A DNA stretch of 64,000 nucleotides from Caballeronia sp031450805. GTDB lineage: Bacteria > Pseudomonadota > Gammaproteobacteria > Burkholderiales > Burkholderiaceae. Below are positions 26,644 through 36,694 of the stretch, piece by piece. The translations under genes were made by a program, and so were the position numbers. The stretch is from NCBI RefSeq assembly GCF_031450805.1, contig NZ_JARTVY010000001.1, positions 372,001 to 436,000 on the forward strand. The letters run 5' to 3'. The notes under the pieces are model-generated. The model made no database searches. It was not told where the DNA came from and worked only from the letters and a program-made list of their open reading frames with translations. Position 1 is the stretch's first letter. Every line of letters begins with the position of its first letter.

Positions 26644-29436
26644 TCAAGCCGCTGCGCCGAACACCCGCCGCCACAACCCCGTCACCGCCTCGCGCTCCTT
26701 CCGGACGCTGTCCGGATCGACGCGCGCCTTCTCCATCCCGTCGAGCCGCAGCGTGTGTTGCAGCTTCCGATACCGCCGATAAGCCGCGCCGATCTCCTCC
26801 GCCTCATCGCCGGAAATCAGCCCGCTCTGCGCGGCGATCTTCAGCAGCGTGATGTTCCCCGCGTTGCGCACGAACTCGCGATGCGTCCGCGCATGCAGCA
26901 GCACCCAGTACTGCACGATGAACTCGATATCGACCATCCCGCCGCGATCGTGCTTCAGGTCGAACAGCTCCGTGCGGTTCGGGTGCCCGTCGGCGACACG
27001 CTCGCGCATCGCGACGATCTCGCGTGAAAGCGCCGCCGCATCGCGCTCGGTGACGAGCACGTCCGCGCGAATCGCTTCGAACTGCGCGCCGATGTCGGCA
27101 TCGCCCGCGCTGAACCGCGCGCGCGACAACGCCTGATGCTCCCAGACCCATGCGGTATTCGCGGCATCGCCTTCGCGCATCTGATAGCGGCGGAACGCAT
27201 CGAGACTCGTCACGAGAAAGCCCGACTCGCCGTTCGGCCGCAACCGCAAATCCACGTCGAACAGGGTGCCCGCGCCCGTCGCCGCCGTGAGCCACGTGAT
27301 GAGACGGCGCGCGAACATCGCGTAGATGTCGGCGGCCGCGTCGTCGGGGTCGTCGTAGAGAAAAATGATGTCCAGGTCCGACGCGTAGCCGAGTTCCTTG
27401 CCGCCCAGCTTCCCGTACGCAATGACCGAAAAGCGCGGCGTCTCGCGATGCCGCTTCGGGAACTGCTTCCACACGGTCTGCACGGTCGCCTCGAGCACCG
27501 CATCGGCGAGCTCGGAAAGCCGGTCGCTCACGTGCTCGACACTCAGCCGCCCGGCCAGATCGATCAGCAGAATGCGGAACACTTCGGCTTGATGCGCGTG
27601 CCGCAGCAAGTCCATCTGATGCTCCGCATCTTCGGCGGCGGTCAGCCGCGCAAGCAGCGAGCGCTTGAATTCCGGCCAGTCGAAAGGACTCGCGATGGCT
27701 TCGTCATCGAGCAATTCGTCCAGCAATTGCGGATGTCGGATCAGATAACCGGCCGCCCAGCGCGAGCCGGACAGCACCGACAGCACGCGGTCGAGCGCCG
27801 CCGGATATTCCGTCAGCAAGGCGAGATAGGCGCCGCGTTTGGCCGTGGCTTCGAGCAGATCAAACAGGCGCGCGATGGTGTCGCCGCGGCGCGGGGCATC
27901 GATCGACTGCACCGCTTCCAGCGCGCGCTGCGCGACGATATCGAAACGCTCGCGGCTTCGCTCGGGCAAGCCCGCGTAGCGCGACGAATTCCAGACGCCG
28001 GTCAGCCGCGCGAGCACCGGCGACGGGTCTGCGAAGCCCAGCTCGGTCAGGCGCGAAGCCAGCTCCTCCTGCGCGGAATCGTCGGCGAGGGCGCTGCTCC
28101 ATATCCACGATGCGGCGGAATCGTCGGCGACGCCGCAGCCTTTCTCGCCGCCCACCTTGTCGGCGAAGATCGCATCGAACTGCTGTTCGACGAACTTGCG
28201 ATGCGCGTCCAGTTTCGCCATCAACGACGCGTAGTCCGCGAAGCCGAGCGACGCCGCGAGCAGCGCGCGCTCGTCGTCGGCGACGGGCATCGCGTGCGTC
28301 TGCGCGTCGTTGCGATACTGCAGCCGATGCTCGACCGTCCGCAGAAAGAGATATGCCTCGGTGAGCGCATCGCGAACGGCGGTCGAAACGAGCCCGTGCG
28401 CCTCCGCGCGCTCCAGCACGGCAAGCGTCGGACGGATGCGAAAATCCGCCGCCTGGCCGCCGCGAATCAATTGGAACACCTGCGCGCTGAATTCGATTTC
28501 GCGGATGCCCCCGCGCCCGAGCTTGATGTCGTCGGCCTTGTCGGGGCGCATCGACGCGCGCCGCCGCGCTTCCTGTCGTATCTGCTGATGCAGCGAGCGG
28601 ATCGCCGCGATCACGCCGTAATCGAGATAGCGACGATAGATGAACGGCGTCGCGATTGCGTCGAGCTGCTTCGCGAGCCGTTGCGCGGAGTCGCTGTCGC
28701 GCTCGGACACGAGCCGCGCCTTGATCCACGCATAACGCTCCCACTCGCGGCCCTGCACGTAGAAATACTCTTCGAGCATGCCGAGGCTGCAGACGAGCGG
28801 CCCGGAATCGCCATTCGGACGCAGCCGCATGTCCACGCGAAACACGTAGCCGTCCTGCGTGATTTCCGCGAGCGCGCCGATCAGCCGCCGCCCGAGTCGC
28901 GTGAAGAATTCCTGCGTCGTCAGTGGCGAGCGCTTGCCGCCCGCCGTCTCGCCGTCTTCCTCGTAGACGAAGATGAGGTCGATATCCGACGATGCATTCA
29001 GCTCGCGCCCGCCGAGCTTCCCCATGCCGACGACGCCGAGCGTCAGCCGTTCGCCGTCGGGTCCGCGCGGCTCGCCGAACAGCGCTTCCAGATCCGCCGA
29101 CAACACCGCGAGCGCACGTTGAATCGTGACTTCGGCGAGGTCCGTCATCGCTCCGGTGACTTCGGCGACATCGGCTGCGCCGGACAGATCGCGTTCCATC
29201 ACCGTGCAGAACACATCGGTGCGCAGGCGGCGTAACGCGGTCTTGAGCGCGGCTTCGTCTAGCGCGCCGCTTTGGCCGCAACGCGTGCAGAGTTCATCGA
29301 GACGCGCTTCGATCCACTCGCGGGTGACGGGCGTCCGCGCCCACTGCGCGACATGCGCCGCGAGCTCGGGACGCGCCGCGTACGCACGCGCCGCATAGTT
29401 GGAGTAGCCGGAACTGCGCAGAGTCACATCGGTCAT
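26644..29436 (-). CDS. glnE: Bifunctional glutamine synthetase adenylyltransferase/adenylyl-removing enzyme
   Basis: 930 residues with two nucleotidyltransferase domains joined by regulatory helices. The N-terminal adenylyl-removase domain has GRGGIREIEFSAQVFQLI and NASSDIDLIFVYEEDGE. The C-terminal adenylylase domain has GYASDLDIIFLYDD and DRGGMVDIEFIVQYWVL. It adenylylates or deadenylylates glutamine synthetase in response to PII and glutamine. It is divergent from the YhdP-like gene. The ATG at 29436 begins MTDVTLRSSGYSNYAARAYA. Confidence 0.97.
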   Translation of the reverse strand: MTDVTLRSSGYSNYAARAYAARPELAAHVAQWARTPVTREWIEARLDELCTRCGQSGALDEAALKTALRRLRTDVFCTVMERDLSGAADVAEVTGAMTDLAEVTIQRALAVLSADLEALFGEPRGPDGERLTLGVVGMGKLGGRELNASSDIDLIFVYEEDGETAGGKRSPLTTQEFFTRLGRRLIGALAEITQDGYVFRVDMRLRPNGDSGPLVCSLGMLEEYFYVQGREWERYAWIKARLVSERDSDSAQRLAKQLDAIATPFIYRRYLDYGVIAAIRSLHQQIRQEARRRASMRPDKADDIKLGRGGIREIEFSAQVFQLIRGGQAADFRIRPTLAVLERAEAHGLVSTAVRDALTEAYLFLRTVEHRLQYRNDAQTHAMPVADDERALLAASLGFADYASLMAKLDAHRKFVEQQFDAIFADKVGGEKGCGVADDSAASWIWSSALADDSAQEELASRLTELGFADPSPVLARLTGVWNSSRYAGLPERSRERFDIVAQRALEAVQSIDAPRRGDTIARLFDLLEATAKRGAYLALLTEYPAALDRVLSVLSGSRWAAGYLIRHPQLLDELLDDEAIASPFDWPEFKRSLLARLTAAEDAEHQMDLLRHAHQAEVFRILLIDLAGRLSVEHVSDRLSELADAVLEATVQTVWKQFPKRHRETPRFSVIAYGKLGGKELGYASDLDIIFLYDDPDDAAADIYAMFARRLITWLTAATGAGTLFDVDLRLRPNGESGFLVTSLDAFRRYQMREGDAANTAWVWEHQALSRARFSAGDADIGAQFEAIRADVLVTERDAAALSREIVAMRERVADGHPNRTELFDLKHDRGGMVDIEFIVQYWVLLHARTHREFVRNAGNITLLKIAAQSGLISGDEAEEIGAAYRRYRKLQHTLRLDGMEKARVDPDSVRKEREAVTGLWRRVFGAAA

Positions 29437-29662
29437 GAATGGTTAGGCTCGCTCGTTGCTTTGGGTCCTGCTCTGGATCTATCGCTGCTTGCCGACGCCG
29501 CGCGCGGTTCGCGTCCGCGGCCTTGCCGTCCTCGCCGTGAGGCTTGCGGGGCGCGGCTTTCCGGGCTTTTTCGAGTGCGCGGGCGAAGCCGTCCGGGACA
29601 TACCCTGTGTTACATTGCAGCGTCAAACACGCAAAACTACCATATCGCCGAACAGCCGCAGC

Positions 29663-32600
29663 ATGTCCGACAGCAGACGATCCGTCGACCCGACCGAAGT
29701 TGGACAAGCCAAGCCCAGCGGCAACGCCGAGCGGGTCCTGTCGCGTGTCTTCAAAGTCATTCTCGTCGTCGCCGCCGTGCTGTATTTCGCGGTGGCGGGC
29801 ATCTATCTCGGCTTGCGCTACGCGGTGCTGCCGCAGATCGATTCGTTCAGGCCGGCGATCGAGCAGGCGGTGTCGTCGCGGATTCACGCGCAGCTTCGTC
29901 TCGGCCGGCTTTCCGCGCGATGGACGGGCATGCAGCCGACCATCGATATCGACAATCTTCGCATCGACGCCGCCGATGGCTCGCCCGGCCTCGCCGTGCC
30001 CCATGCGAGCGCGAGCATCGCGTGGCGGTCGCTGGTTGAGCTGAAGCCGAAGCTCGCCGATCTCACCGTCGATGGCCCCGACGTCATCATCGCGCGCAAT
30101 GCGAACGGTGAACTGACGATCGCGGGCGTGCCCATCCCGGCGCGCCGCACCGGCTCCAACGCATTCACGACATGGCTGCTGGGACAGCAGCGCATCTTGC
30201 TGCGCGACGGCACGCTGCGCTGGCGCGACGCAAAGCGCGATGCGCCCGAGATCGCGTTCAAGCGCCTGAAGCTCGCAATGCTGAACGACGGCGCGCGTCA
30301 CCGCCTCGCGCTGAACGCGCCCGCCGATGGCGACGTCCTTCATGGTCCGCTCGACTTCCGCGCGGACTTTCGCCACGAGCCGTTCACCGCGATGGGCGCG
30401 CCCGCGAACTGGACCGGCCGCGCATATCTTTCGACGGGCCCGGTCGACCTGCCGATGCTCGCGCGCTACGTGAAGATGCCGTTCGCGCTCTACGATGGCC
30501 GCATCGAAAACCGCATCTGGCTCAACTTCGCACGCGGCCAGTTGCAGGCGGCGACAGGCGATCTCGCGGGCGGGAACATCGCGCTGCGCGTGCGCGCGAC
30601 GCAGCCGCGCCTCGATCTGCCGGTGGCGCGCTTCGCGTGGTCCGTCGACAAGCGCGACACCACGTACACGCTGAACCTCAGCGATGTCCGCGCCGAACTC
30701 GGCCAGCCCGCGCTCGACGACGGCACGCCGGTCGCACGTCTTCTGACCGCGCGGACCCTGACGGGCACGTATCGTCCCGCTTCGGTGAACAACGGGTTGC
30801 TGTTTCGCATCGCGGGCGATCAGGTCGATCTCGGCATCCTCGCGGAATTTGCGCGCACGCTCCCGCTGCCGTCGCGCGTGCTGAACGAACTGGTGCGCTT
30901 CAATCCGCGCGGGCAGATCGCCAATTACACGATCTACACCGAACGCGCCGCGCCCAGGACCGAAGAAGAAGCGAAGCAGCAGCGCGAAAAGGGCGATGCG
31001 AAGATCGTGCATTACGCGTTCAAGGCGGAACTGCAGGGCATCAGCGTCCAGGCGCAGGAGCCGCCGCCGGGCCTCACGATCAACAATCGTCCGCGCGCGG
31101 GCATTCCGGGTATCGAGAATCTGTGGGGCGTCGTCGACGCGAACGAGTCGCAAGGAAGCATCGCCATCGACACGAAGAACGCGGCCGTGACGATCCCCGG
31201 CGCATTCGACGACCCGCGTCTCACCTTCGATTCCCTGCAAGGCCGCGCGAGCTGGACCGTCGCGGACGCCATCGCGCCGGGCGAACTGCGGCGCGCGTTC
31301 ACCATTCGTCTCGACACGCTGCGCATCAGGAATGCCGACGCCGAAGGCGAAGTCACCGCCGCGTACTGGAATCAGGGTCACGGGCGCGGCAATCTGGACC
31401 TCAAGGCCAAGGTCGATTATCTGAAGGCGACGCGCCTCGTCCGCTATCTGCCGACGAGCCTCAACGAACGCGTGCGCGTCTACCTCGGCCATGCGCTGCA
31501 GGCGGGCATCGCGCGCAACGGCACGCTCGAGATTCACGGCGACCTCACGCGCTTCCCGTACGCGAAGGCGCCGGATGCGGGCATCTTTCGCATCGAGGCG
31601 CCGTTCACGGGGGGCAAGTTCGATCCCACGCCGTTTCCGCCGCGCAAGATGCAGAACGGCCTGCCGAATTTCTGGCCGGCGTTCGAGGGCATCGACGGCA
31701 CGTTCAGGCTCGCGCAAAACAAGCTGGCATTCGATATCCAACGCGGGCATTACAAGGGCGTCGCGGTATCGCGTGTGGCGGGACGTATCGACGATACGGG
31801 CAATCGCGAAACCAAGCTGTGGATCGACGGCGAAGCGCGCGGCCCGCTCGCCGACATGCTCGACTATGTCGATAACAGCTCGCTCGGCCTGATGGCGAAG
31901 CACGCGACGCGCAAGCTCGACGCGAAGGGCAACGCGGCGCTCGCGCTCACGCTCGGCATTCCGCGCTATCGGCCGCCGCCGCCCGAACCGCCTTTGCGCC
32001 CTGATTACAAGGGCTCGCTGACCTTCCTCGACAACGAGATCGCGTATGGCAATCTGCCGCCGCTCACGCATGTGCGCGGCCGCGCGAAGTTCGCCGCGAA
32101 GACCGTCACGGTCGACGCCCTCACCGCGCAACTGCTCGGCGGCGACGTGCGCGCGACCGGTGGCGTGCAGCCCGGCGGCAATTACGCGTTCGACGTGACC
32201 GGGCGCATCGGTCCCGACGCGGCGCAGCGCTTCGACGGGCGCATCGCGCCGCAAGCGGCGGCGTTGCTGAGGCGGATCGATGGCGCGGCGCCCTACGAAC
32301 TTCATGTGCGCGGCGCGAAGAATGCGCTGCCGAACGTGCAGGCGAGCGCGGACCTGAGCGGCATCGGCATCGATCTTCCGGCGCCGTTCGGCAAGGCCAA
32401 AGGCGCACCGATGCCCTTCTCGCTCAGCTTCCAGCCGTCGCGCGGCGGCGCTTCCGGCCTGCACGACGCGCAGCTCGTCTTCGGCCCGCTTGCGGCGCAT
32501 TACGAGTTGCAGCAGATCGGACGCGCGCAGGTGAAGGTCGATCCGCAAAACGTCGCCGAACCGATGAACGTGCGCGCGCAGCTGAAGCCCGTGCGCGGCG

Positions 32601-33931
32601 CGATCGCGCTGAACAAGCCCGCCGATCTGCCGGCTGAAGGCGTGAACGCCGTCGCGGACATGGCGACGCTCGATGCCGACGCCTGGCGCAAAGTGCTCGC
32701 CGATACGGCCGCTCCCGAGCCGCGCGCAACCGCCGCCGCCCGCGCGCCGGTGAACGACACCGTACGTCAATTCCTGCCGACGCGCGCGGCCGTTCACATC
32801 GGCACACTGAAGCTGCTCGACCGTCGCTGGAACGGCATCGACGTCAACGCGACTGATGATTCCGGGAAGTGGCAGGCGAAGATCGCGTCGGATGAGGTAT
32901 CGGGCAACGTCGCCTTCACGCCCGCCGCGCCGAACGGAAGCCCCGGCGCGTTGCAGGCGCGGCTCGACAAGGTGGTGATCCCCGATAAATCGACGAACGC
33001 GCCCGCCGAAAAGATCGCGGGCAGGCCGCCGCGCAACATGCCGTCGATCGACGTGATCGTGAACGAGCTGATCTATCGCGGATACGGCCTCGGCCGCCTC
33101 CAGGCGGACGCGCACAATGAAGTCATCGCCGACGAACCGATTTGGACGCTCGACAAGCTGGAACTCGCCAATCCCGACGCGACACTCACCGCAACGGCAA
33201 CGTGGCGCACGCTGCCCACGGCGACGAACGCAACCGATGATGACCGGACGCCGCGCCGCACATCGCTCGGCTTCACGCTCGATGTCGCCAATGGCGGGCA
33301 GTTTCTCGACCGCTTCGGCCTGCCGCACACCGTCAACGGCGGCGCGGGGAAGATATCGGGGCATGCGGCCTGGAACGGCAGCCCGGCGGCGGTCGACATG
33401 AAGACGCTCGACGGCAAGGTCGGCGTCGATCTTCGGCACGGGCAGATCCTGCGGGCGCCGGGCGCGGCGAAGTGGCTCGGCATCTTCAGCCTGCGCAGCA
33501 TCGCCAATCTGCTGACGCTGCATTTCGAGGATGTCGTGGGCAAGGGATTGCCGTTCGAGAAGATCACGGGCAACGCGCGCATCGAGGACGGCATCAGCCG
33601 GACCGACGACCTGCTGATGGTCACGCCGCCCGCTCGCGTGCAGATGAAGGGCGTCGTCGATCTGCCGCAACAGACGCAGGACTTGCGCGTCAAGGTGGTG
33701 CCGACGGTCGGCGCGGGCGCGGTGGCGATCGGCGCGGCGGTGATCAATCCACTGCTGGGTCTGGGCGCGCTCGCCGCCGATCTCGCGCTCTCGAAATCCA
33801 TCCAGAAGGCATTCGCGATGGACTATGCGATCACCGGCTCGTGGTCGAAGCCCGTCGTCCAGCGTCTGCATGGCGATCAGGGTAAGATCGAATCACCCGC
33901 GGCCGTCGCGATTCCGTCAGCCGCTCCATAA
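29663..33931 (+). CDS. YhdP/AsmA-like large envelope protein (TIGR02099 type)
   Basis: 1422 residues from ATG 29663 (MSDSRRSVDPTEVG). It has one N-terminal membrane anchor (about residues 28-50, VFKVILVVAAVLYFAVAGIY). A very long beta-rich periplasmic body contains the DUF3971 region and the C-terminal AsmA-like part, ending VGAGAVAIGAAVINPLLGLG and DYAITGSWSKP. E. coli YhdP and its paralogues are thought to form bridges carrying phospholipids to the outer membrane. It is followed by the nitrilase-family gene after 60 bases. Confidence 0.92.
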   Translation: MSDSRRSVDPTEVGQAKPSGNAERVLSRVFKVILVVAAVLYFAVAGIYLGLRYAVLPQIDSFRPAIEQAVSSRIHAQLRLGRLSARWTGMQPTIDIDNLRIDAADGSPGLAVPHASASIAWRSLVELKPKLADLTVDGPDVIIARNANGELTIAGVPIPARRTGSNAFTTWLLGQQRILLRDGTLRWRDAKRDAPEIAFKRLKLAMLNDGARHRLALNAPADGDVLHGPLDFRADFRHEPFTAMGAPANWTGRAYLSTGPVDLPMLARYVKMPFALYDGRIENRIWLNFARGQLQAATGDLAGGNIALRVRATQPRLDLPVARFAWSVDKRDTTYTLNLSDVRAELGQPALDDGTPVARLLTARTLTGTYRPASVNNGLLFRIAGDQVDLGILAEFARTLPLPSRVLNELVRFNPRGQIANYTIYTERAAPRTEEEAKQQREKGDAKIVHYAFKAELQGISVQAQEPPPGLTINNRPRAGIPGIENLWGVVDANESQGSIAIDTKNAAVTIPGAFDDPRLTFDSLQGRASWTVADAIAPGELRRAFTIRLDTLRIRNADAEGEVTAAYWNQGHGRGNLDLKAKVDYLKATRLVRYLPTSLNERVRVYLGHALQAGIARNGTLEIHGDLTRFPYAKAPDAGIFRIEAPFTGGKFDPTPFPPRKMQNGLPNFWPAFEGIDGTFRLAQNKLAFDIQRGHYKGVAVSRVAGRIDDTGNRETKLWIDGEARGPLADMLDYVDNSSLGLMAKHATRKLDAKGNAALALTLGIPRYRPPPPEPPLRPDYKGSLTFLDNEIAYGNLPPLTHVRGRAKFAAKTVTVDALTAQLLGGDVRATGGVQPGGNYAFDVTGRIGPDAAQRFDGRIAPQAAALLRRIDGAAPYELHVRGAKNALPNVQASADLSGIGIDLPAPFGKAKGAPMPFSLSFQPSRGGASGLHDAQLVFGPLAAHYELQQIGRAQVKVDPQNVAEPMNVRAQLKPVRGAIALNKPADLPAEGVNAVADMATLDADAWRKVLADTAAPEPRATAAARAPVNDTVRQFLPTRAAVHIGTLKLLDRRWNGIDVNATDDSGKWQAKIASDEVSGNVAFTPAAPNGSPGALQARLDKVVIPDKSTNAPAEKIAGRPPRNMPSIDVIVNELIYRGYGLGRLQADAHNEVIADEPIWTLDKLELANPDATLTATATWRTLPTATNATDDDRTPRRTSLGFTLDVANGGQFLDRFGLPHTVNGGAGKISGHAAWNGSPAAVDMKTLDGKVGVDLRHGQILRAPGAAKWLGIFSLRSIANLLTLHFEDVVGKGLPFEKITGNARIEDGISRTDDLLMVTPPARVQMKGVVDLPQQTQDLRVKVVPTVGAGAVAIGAAVINPLLGLGALAADLALSKSIQKAFAMDYAITGSWSKPVVQRLHGDQGKIESPAAVAIPSAAP

Positions 33932-33991
33932 CGCGGAGCGCACCATCGTTGCGCCTCGTCCAGCGTTCAGATTCACCAACCGGCGCACAAC

Positions 33992-34825
33992 ATGAACCAA
34001 CAATCGAGCGAAAGCACGGCGCAGCCGTTTCACGTCGCCGCGCTGCAAATGGTGAGCACGCCCGACCGCGACCGCAATCTCGCCGACGCAGGACGGCTCA
34101 TCGCCGAAGCGGCGCAAGCCGGCGCGCAACTCGTGCTGCTGCCCGAATACTTCTGCTTCATGGGCTTCAGGGACACCGACAAGCTCGCCATCCGCGAAAC
34201 GCCCGGCGACGGGCCCATCCAGCAATTCCTGTCCGATGCCGCGCGGGAGCATCGCGTGTGGATCATCGGCGGGACGCTGCCGCTGAAATCGCAGGAAACG
34301 TCGCGCGTGCTCAACACCACGCTCGTGTTCAATCCGAGCGGCAAGGAAGCCGCGCGCTACGACAAGATTCATCTGTTCAGCTTCGAGAAAGGCGAGGAAT
34401 CGTTCGACGAAGCGCGCACCATCTGTCCCGGCGGCGAAGTGCGGACTTTCGATGCGCCGTTCGGGCGCGTCGGCCTGTCCGTCTGCTACGACCTGCGGTT
34501 TCCGGAGCTGTATCGAAAGATGGGCGACTGCGCGCTGATCGTCGTGCCGTCCGCGTTCACTTACACGACCGGCAAGGCGCACTGGGAGACGCTGCTCAAG
34601 GCGCGGGCGATCGAAAACCAGTGCTACGTGCTCGCCGCGGCGCAAGGCGGCAAGCATGAGAACGGGCGGCGCACGTGGGGGCATAGCGTTCTCATCGACC
34701 CGTGGGGCGAGGTCATCGCGATGCGCGACGAGGGCGCAGGCGTCGTCGCGGGGGCGGTCGATACGGCGCGCATCGCCGAAGTGCGGCAGAGCTTGCCGGC
34801 GTATCGGCACCGGGTGATCGGCTGA
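33992..34825 (+). CDS. Nitrilase-superfamily carbon-nitrogen hydrolase (Nit1-like, probable deaminated glutathione amidase)
   Basis: 277 residues. The Glu-Lys-Cys triad appears in LVLLPEYFCFMG (Glu), RYDKIHLFSF (Lys) and LSVCYDLRFPELYRK (Cys). The best-supported role of the Nit1/YafV-related branch is repair hydrolysis of deaminated glutathione, but substrate assignment from sequence alone is tentative. The stop codon lies inside an 8-base tandem repeat (34815-34878). It sits between the YhdP-like gene and tldD on the same strand. Confidence 0.9.
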   Translation: MNQQSSESTAQPFHVAALQMVSTPDRDRNLADAGRLIAEAAQAGAQLVLLPEYFCFMGFRDTDKLAIRETPGDGPIQQFLSDAAREHRVWIIGGTLPLKSQETSRVLNTTLVFNPSGKEAARYDKIHLFSFEKGEESFDEARTICPGGEVRTFDAPFGRVGLSVCYDLRFPELYRKMGDCALIVVPSAFTYTTGKAHWETLLKARAIENQCYVLAAAQGGKHENGRRTWGHSVLIDPWGEVIAMRDEGAGVVAGAVDTARIAEVRQSLPAYRHRVIG

Positions 34826-34878
34826 TCGGCTGATCGGCTGATCGGCTGATCGGCTGAACGGCTGAACGGCTGAACGGG
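34815..34878. repeat. 8-base tandem repeat at the end of the nitrilase gene
   Basis: Five copies of TGATCGGC are followed by two of TGAACGGC and a last partial unit TGAACGGG. The gene's TGA stop (34823-34825) is the first three bases of the second unit. Confidence 0.95.
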
Positions 34879-34988
34879 CTTGAAGACGCGCGTTCCTCCC
34901 TGCACATGGTCTCACCGGCGCCGGACAGTAGAATAGTCCGACGCATTTCGCGCCTGATAATCACGCTTAATCACGCAATAGGCACCGC

Positions 34989-36455
34989 ATGAACATCATC
35001 GAACCCGGCATTCGCAACCTCGTCACGGCAAAGGACGTGCTGCTGACGCCCTATGGCCTCGACGAAGGGGTCATCACGCGTACGCTCGCGGAAATCTTCA
35101 CGCACCGCGTCGATTACGCCGATCTTTATTTCCAGTCCACGCGCAGCGAAGCGTGGAGTCTCGAGGAAGGCATCGTCAAATCGGGCAGTTTCAGCATCGA
35201 TCAGGGCGTCGGCGTGCGCGCCGTCTCCGGCGAGCGCACGGCTTTCGCCTATTCCGACGATCTTTCGCCCGAATCCATCCGTCAGGCCGCGTACGCAACG
35301 CGCGCGATCGCCAAGGCGGGCGGCGGCAAGCACAAGGTGAAGCCGGCCAGCACGCTGACCGGCGTGTCGGGCCGCGATCTGTACCTGCCCGCCGATCCCC
35401 TTCATTCGCTCGATGCGAATGCCAAGGTGAAGCTGCTCGAGCGCGTCGAGCAGATGGCGCGCAGCCGCGATCCGCGCATCGTCCAGGTGATGGCGGGCCT
35501 CGCCGGCGAATACGACGTCGTGCTCGTCGCCCGCAGCGACGGCGCGCTCGCGGCGGACGTGCGCCCGCTCGTGCGCGTCTCGGTGACGGTGATCGCCGAG
35601 CAGAACGGCCGGCGCGAGATCGGCACGGGCGGCGGCGGCGGACGCTTCGATTACGGCTATTTCACCGACGACATTCTGAACAAGTACGTCGACGACGCCG
35701 TGCACGCGGCGCTCGTCAATCTCGAAGCGCGACCGGCTCCGGCGGGCGCGATGACCGTGGTGCTCGGGCCGGGCTGGCCGGGCGTGCTGCTGCACGAAGC
35801 GGTCGGCCATGGGCTGGAGGGCGATTTCAACCGCAAGGGATCGTCGGCGTTCGCGGGACGCATCGGCGAGCAGGTGGCGGCGAAGGGCGTGACGGTCGTC
35901 GATGACGGCACGCTGCCGAACCGGCGTGGCTCGCTCAATATCGACGATGAAGGCAACCCGACGCAGTGCACGACGCTGATCGAAGACGGCATTCTGAAGG
36001 GCTACATTCAGGATTCGCTGAATGCGCGGCTGATGAAGATGCCGGTGACGGGCAACGCGCGCCGCGAATCGTACGCCGCGCTGCCGATGCCGCGCATGAC
36101 CAACACGTACATGCTCAACGGCGACAAGGACCCGCAGGAGATTCTCGCTGCGGTGAAAAACGGCCTGTACGCAGTGAATTTCGGCGGTGGCCAGGTGGAC
36201 ATCACCAACGGCAAGTTCGTGTTTTCGGCGTCCGAGGCGTACATGATCGAGGACGGCAAGATCACGTATCCGGTGAAGGGCGCGACGCTGATCGGCAGCG
36301 GGCCGGAATCGCTCAAGTACGTGACGATGATCGGCAACGATATGTCGCTGGATAGCGGCGTCGGCGTGTGCGGCAAGGAAGGCCAGAGCGTGCCGGTGGG
36401 CGTCGGACAGCCGACGTTGCGCATCGAGAAGATGACGGTGGGCGGCACGGTTTGA
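34989..36455 (+). CDS. tldD: Metalloprotease TldD
   Basis: 488 residues. The zinc motif HEAVGHGLEGD (HExxxH) lies at about residues 263-273, as in the TldD subunit of the TldD/TldE protease. That protease trims unfolded peptides and processes microcin- and CcdA-type substrates. The C-terminal region (KITYPVKGATLIGSGPESL) is also typical. No tldE (pmbA) is present here; in related genomes it is usually elsewhere. The ATG at 34989 follows a usable spacer. A long imperfect hairpin follows the stop. Confidence 0.96.
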   Translation: MNIIEPGIRNLVTAKDVLLTPYGLDEGVITRTLAEIFTHRVDYADLYFQSTRSEAWSLEEGIVKSGSFSIDQGVGVRAVSGERTAFAYSDDLSPESIRQAAYATRAIAKAGGGKHKVKPASTLTGVSGRDLYLPADPLHSLDANAKVKLLERVEQMARSRDPRIVQVMAGLAGEYDVVLVARSDGALAADVRPLVRVSVTVIAEQNGRREIGTGGGGGRFDYGYFTDDILNKYVDDAVHAALVNLEARPAPAGAMTVVLGPGWPGVLLHEAVGHGLEGDFNRKGSSAFAGRIGEQVAAKGVTVVDDGTLPNRRGSLNIDDEGNPTQCTTLIEDGILKGYIQDSLNARLMKMPVTGNARRESYAALPMPRMTNTYMLNGDKDPQEILAAVKNGLYAVNFGGGQVDITNGKFVFSASEAYMIEDGKITYPVKGATLIGSGPESLKYVTMIGNDMSLDSGVGVCGKEGQSVPVGVGQPTLRIEKMTVGGTV

Positions 36456-36460
36456 TGCCT

Positions 36461-36530
36461 GCGGGTTTTCCGCATCGATGGCGTTTCGTCTTTCGTTCCG
36501 GACGGACTTCGATGCGGATTTCCCGCGTTT
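36461..36530 (+). terminator. Imperfect terminator after tldD
   Basis: The arms gcgggttttccgcatcga (36461-36478) and tcgatgcggatttcccgc (36509-36526) pair except for a short internal mismatch, with a 30-base loop, followed by gtttt. It starts 5 bases after the tldD stop. Confidence 0.6.
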
Positions 36531-36544
36531 TGATGTAGCGCGGC

Positions 36545-36574
36545 TTGTCAGCGCCGCACGTTTGAGGTTATAAA
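36545..36574 (+). promoter_or_regulatory. Sigma-70-like promoter for the aroG leader
   Basis: TTGTCA (36545-36550) is separated by 18 bases from TATAAA (36569-36574), each five of six matches to TTGACA/TATAAT. The expected transcript start is near 36581, about 30 bases before the leader ATG and about 200 before aroG. Confidence 0.65.
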
Positions 36575-36610
36575 GTCAGTCACAACTTTTTTCGACGTCC
36601 GATCCGACTC

Positions 36611-36694
36611 ATGATGTCCGCCAAGTTTTATTTTTATTTCTTTTGGCATCTCAAGCCGCTGGCGGATCGAGAGGGTAAGTCGTACACAGGTTGA
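36611..36694 (+). CDS. aroG leader peptide rich in Phe, Tyr and Trp
   Basis: 27 codons from ATG 36611 to TGA 36692-36694. It begins MMSAK, and residues 6-12 are FYFYFFW, seven aromatic residues in a row covering all three end products of the pathway that aroG opens. Such a run is very unlikely by chance directly between a promoter and a terminator. The ribosome-binding site is weak, as in several known leader peptides. The peptide itself is probably without function; its translation should sense charged tRNA-Phe, tRNA-Tyr and tRNA-Trp and control the terminator at 36712-36742. Confidence 0.8.
   Translation: MMSAKFYFYFFWHLKPLADREGKSYTG

Noticed and set aside
29294..33871. A minus-strand open frame of more than 1500 codons opposite the YhdP-like gene
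   Set aside because: It is an antisense shadow: in this high-GC genome, codons with G/C third bases keep opposite frames open. The composition is arginine/histidine-rich with no domain, while the plus strand encodes a clear AsmA-type protein.
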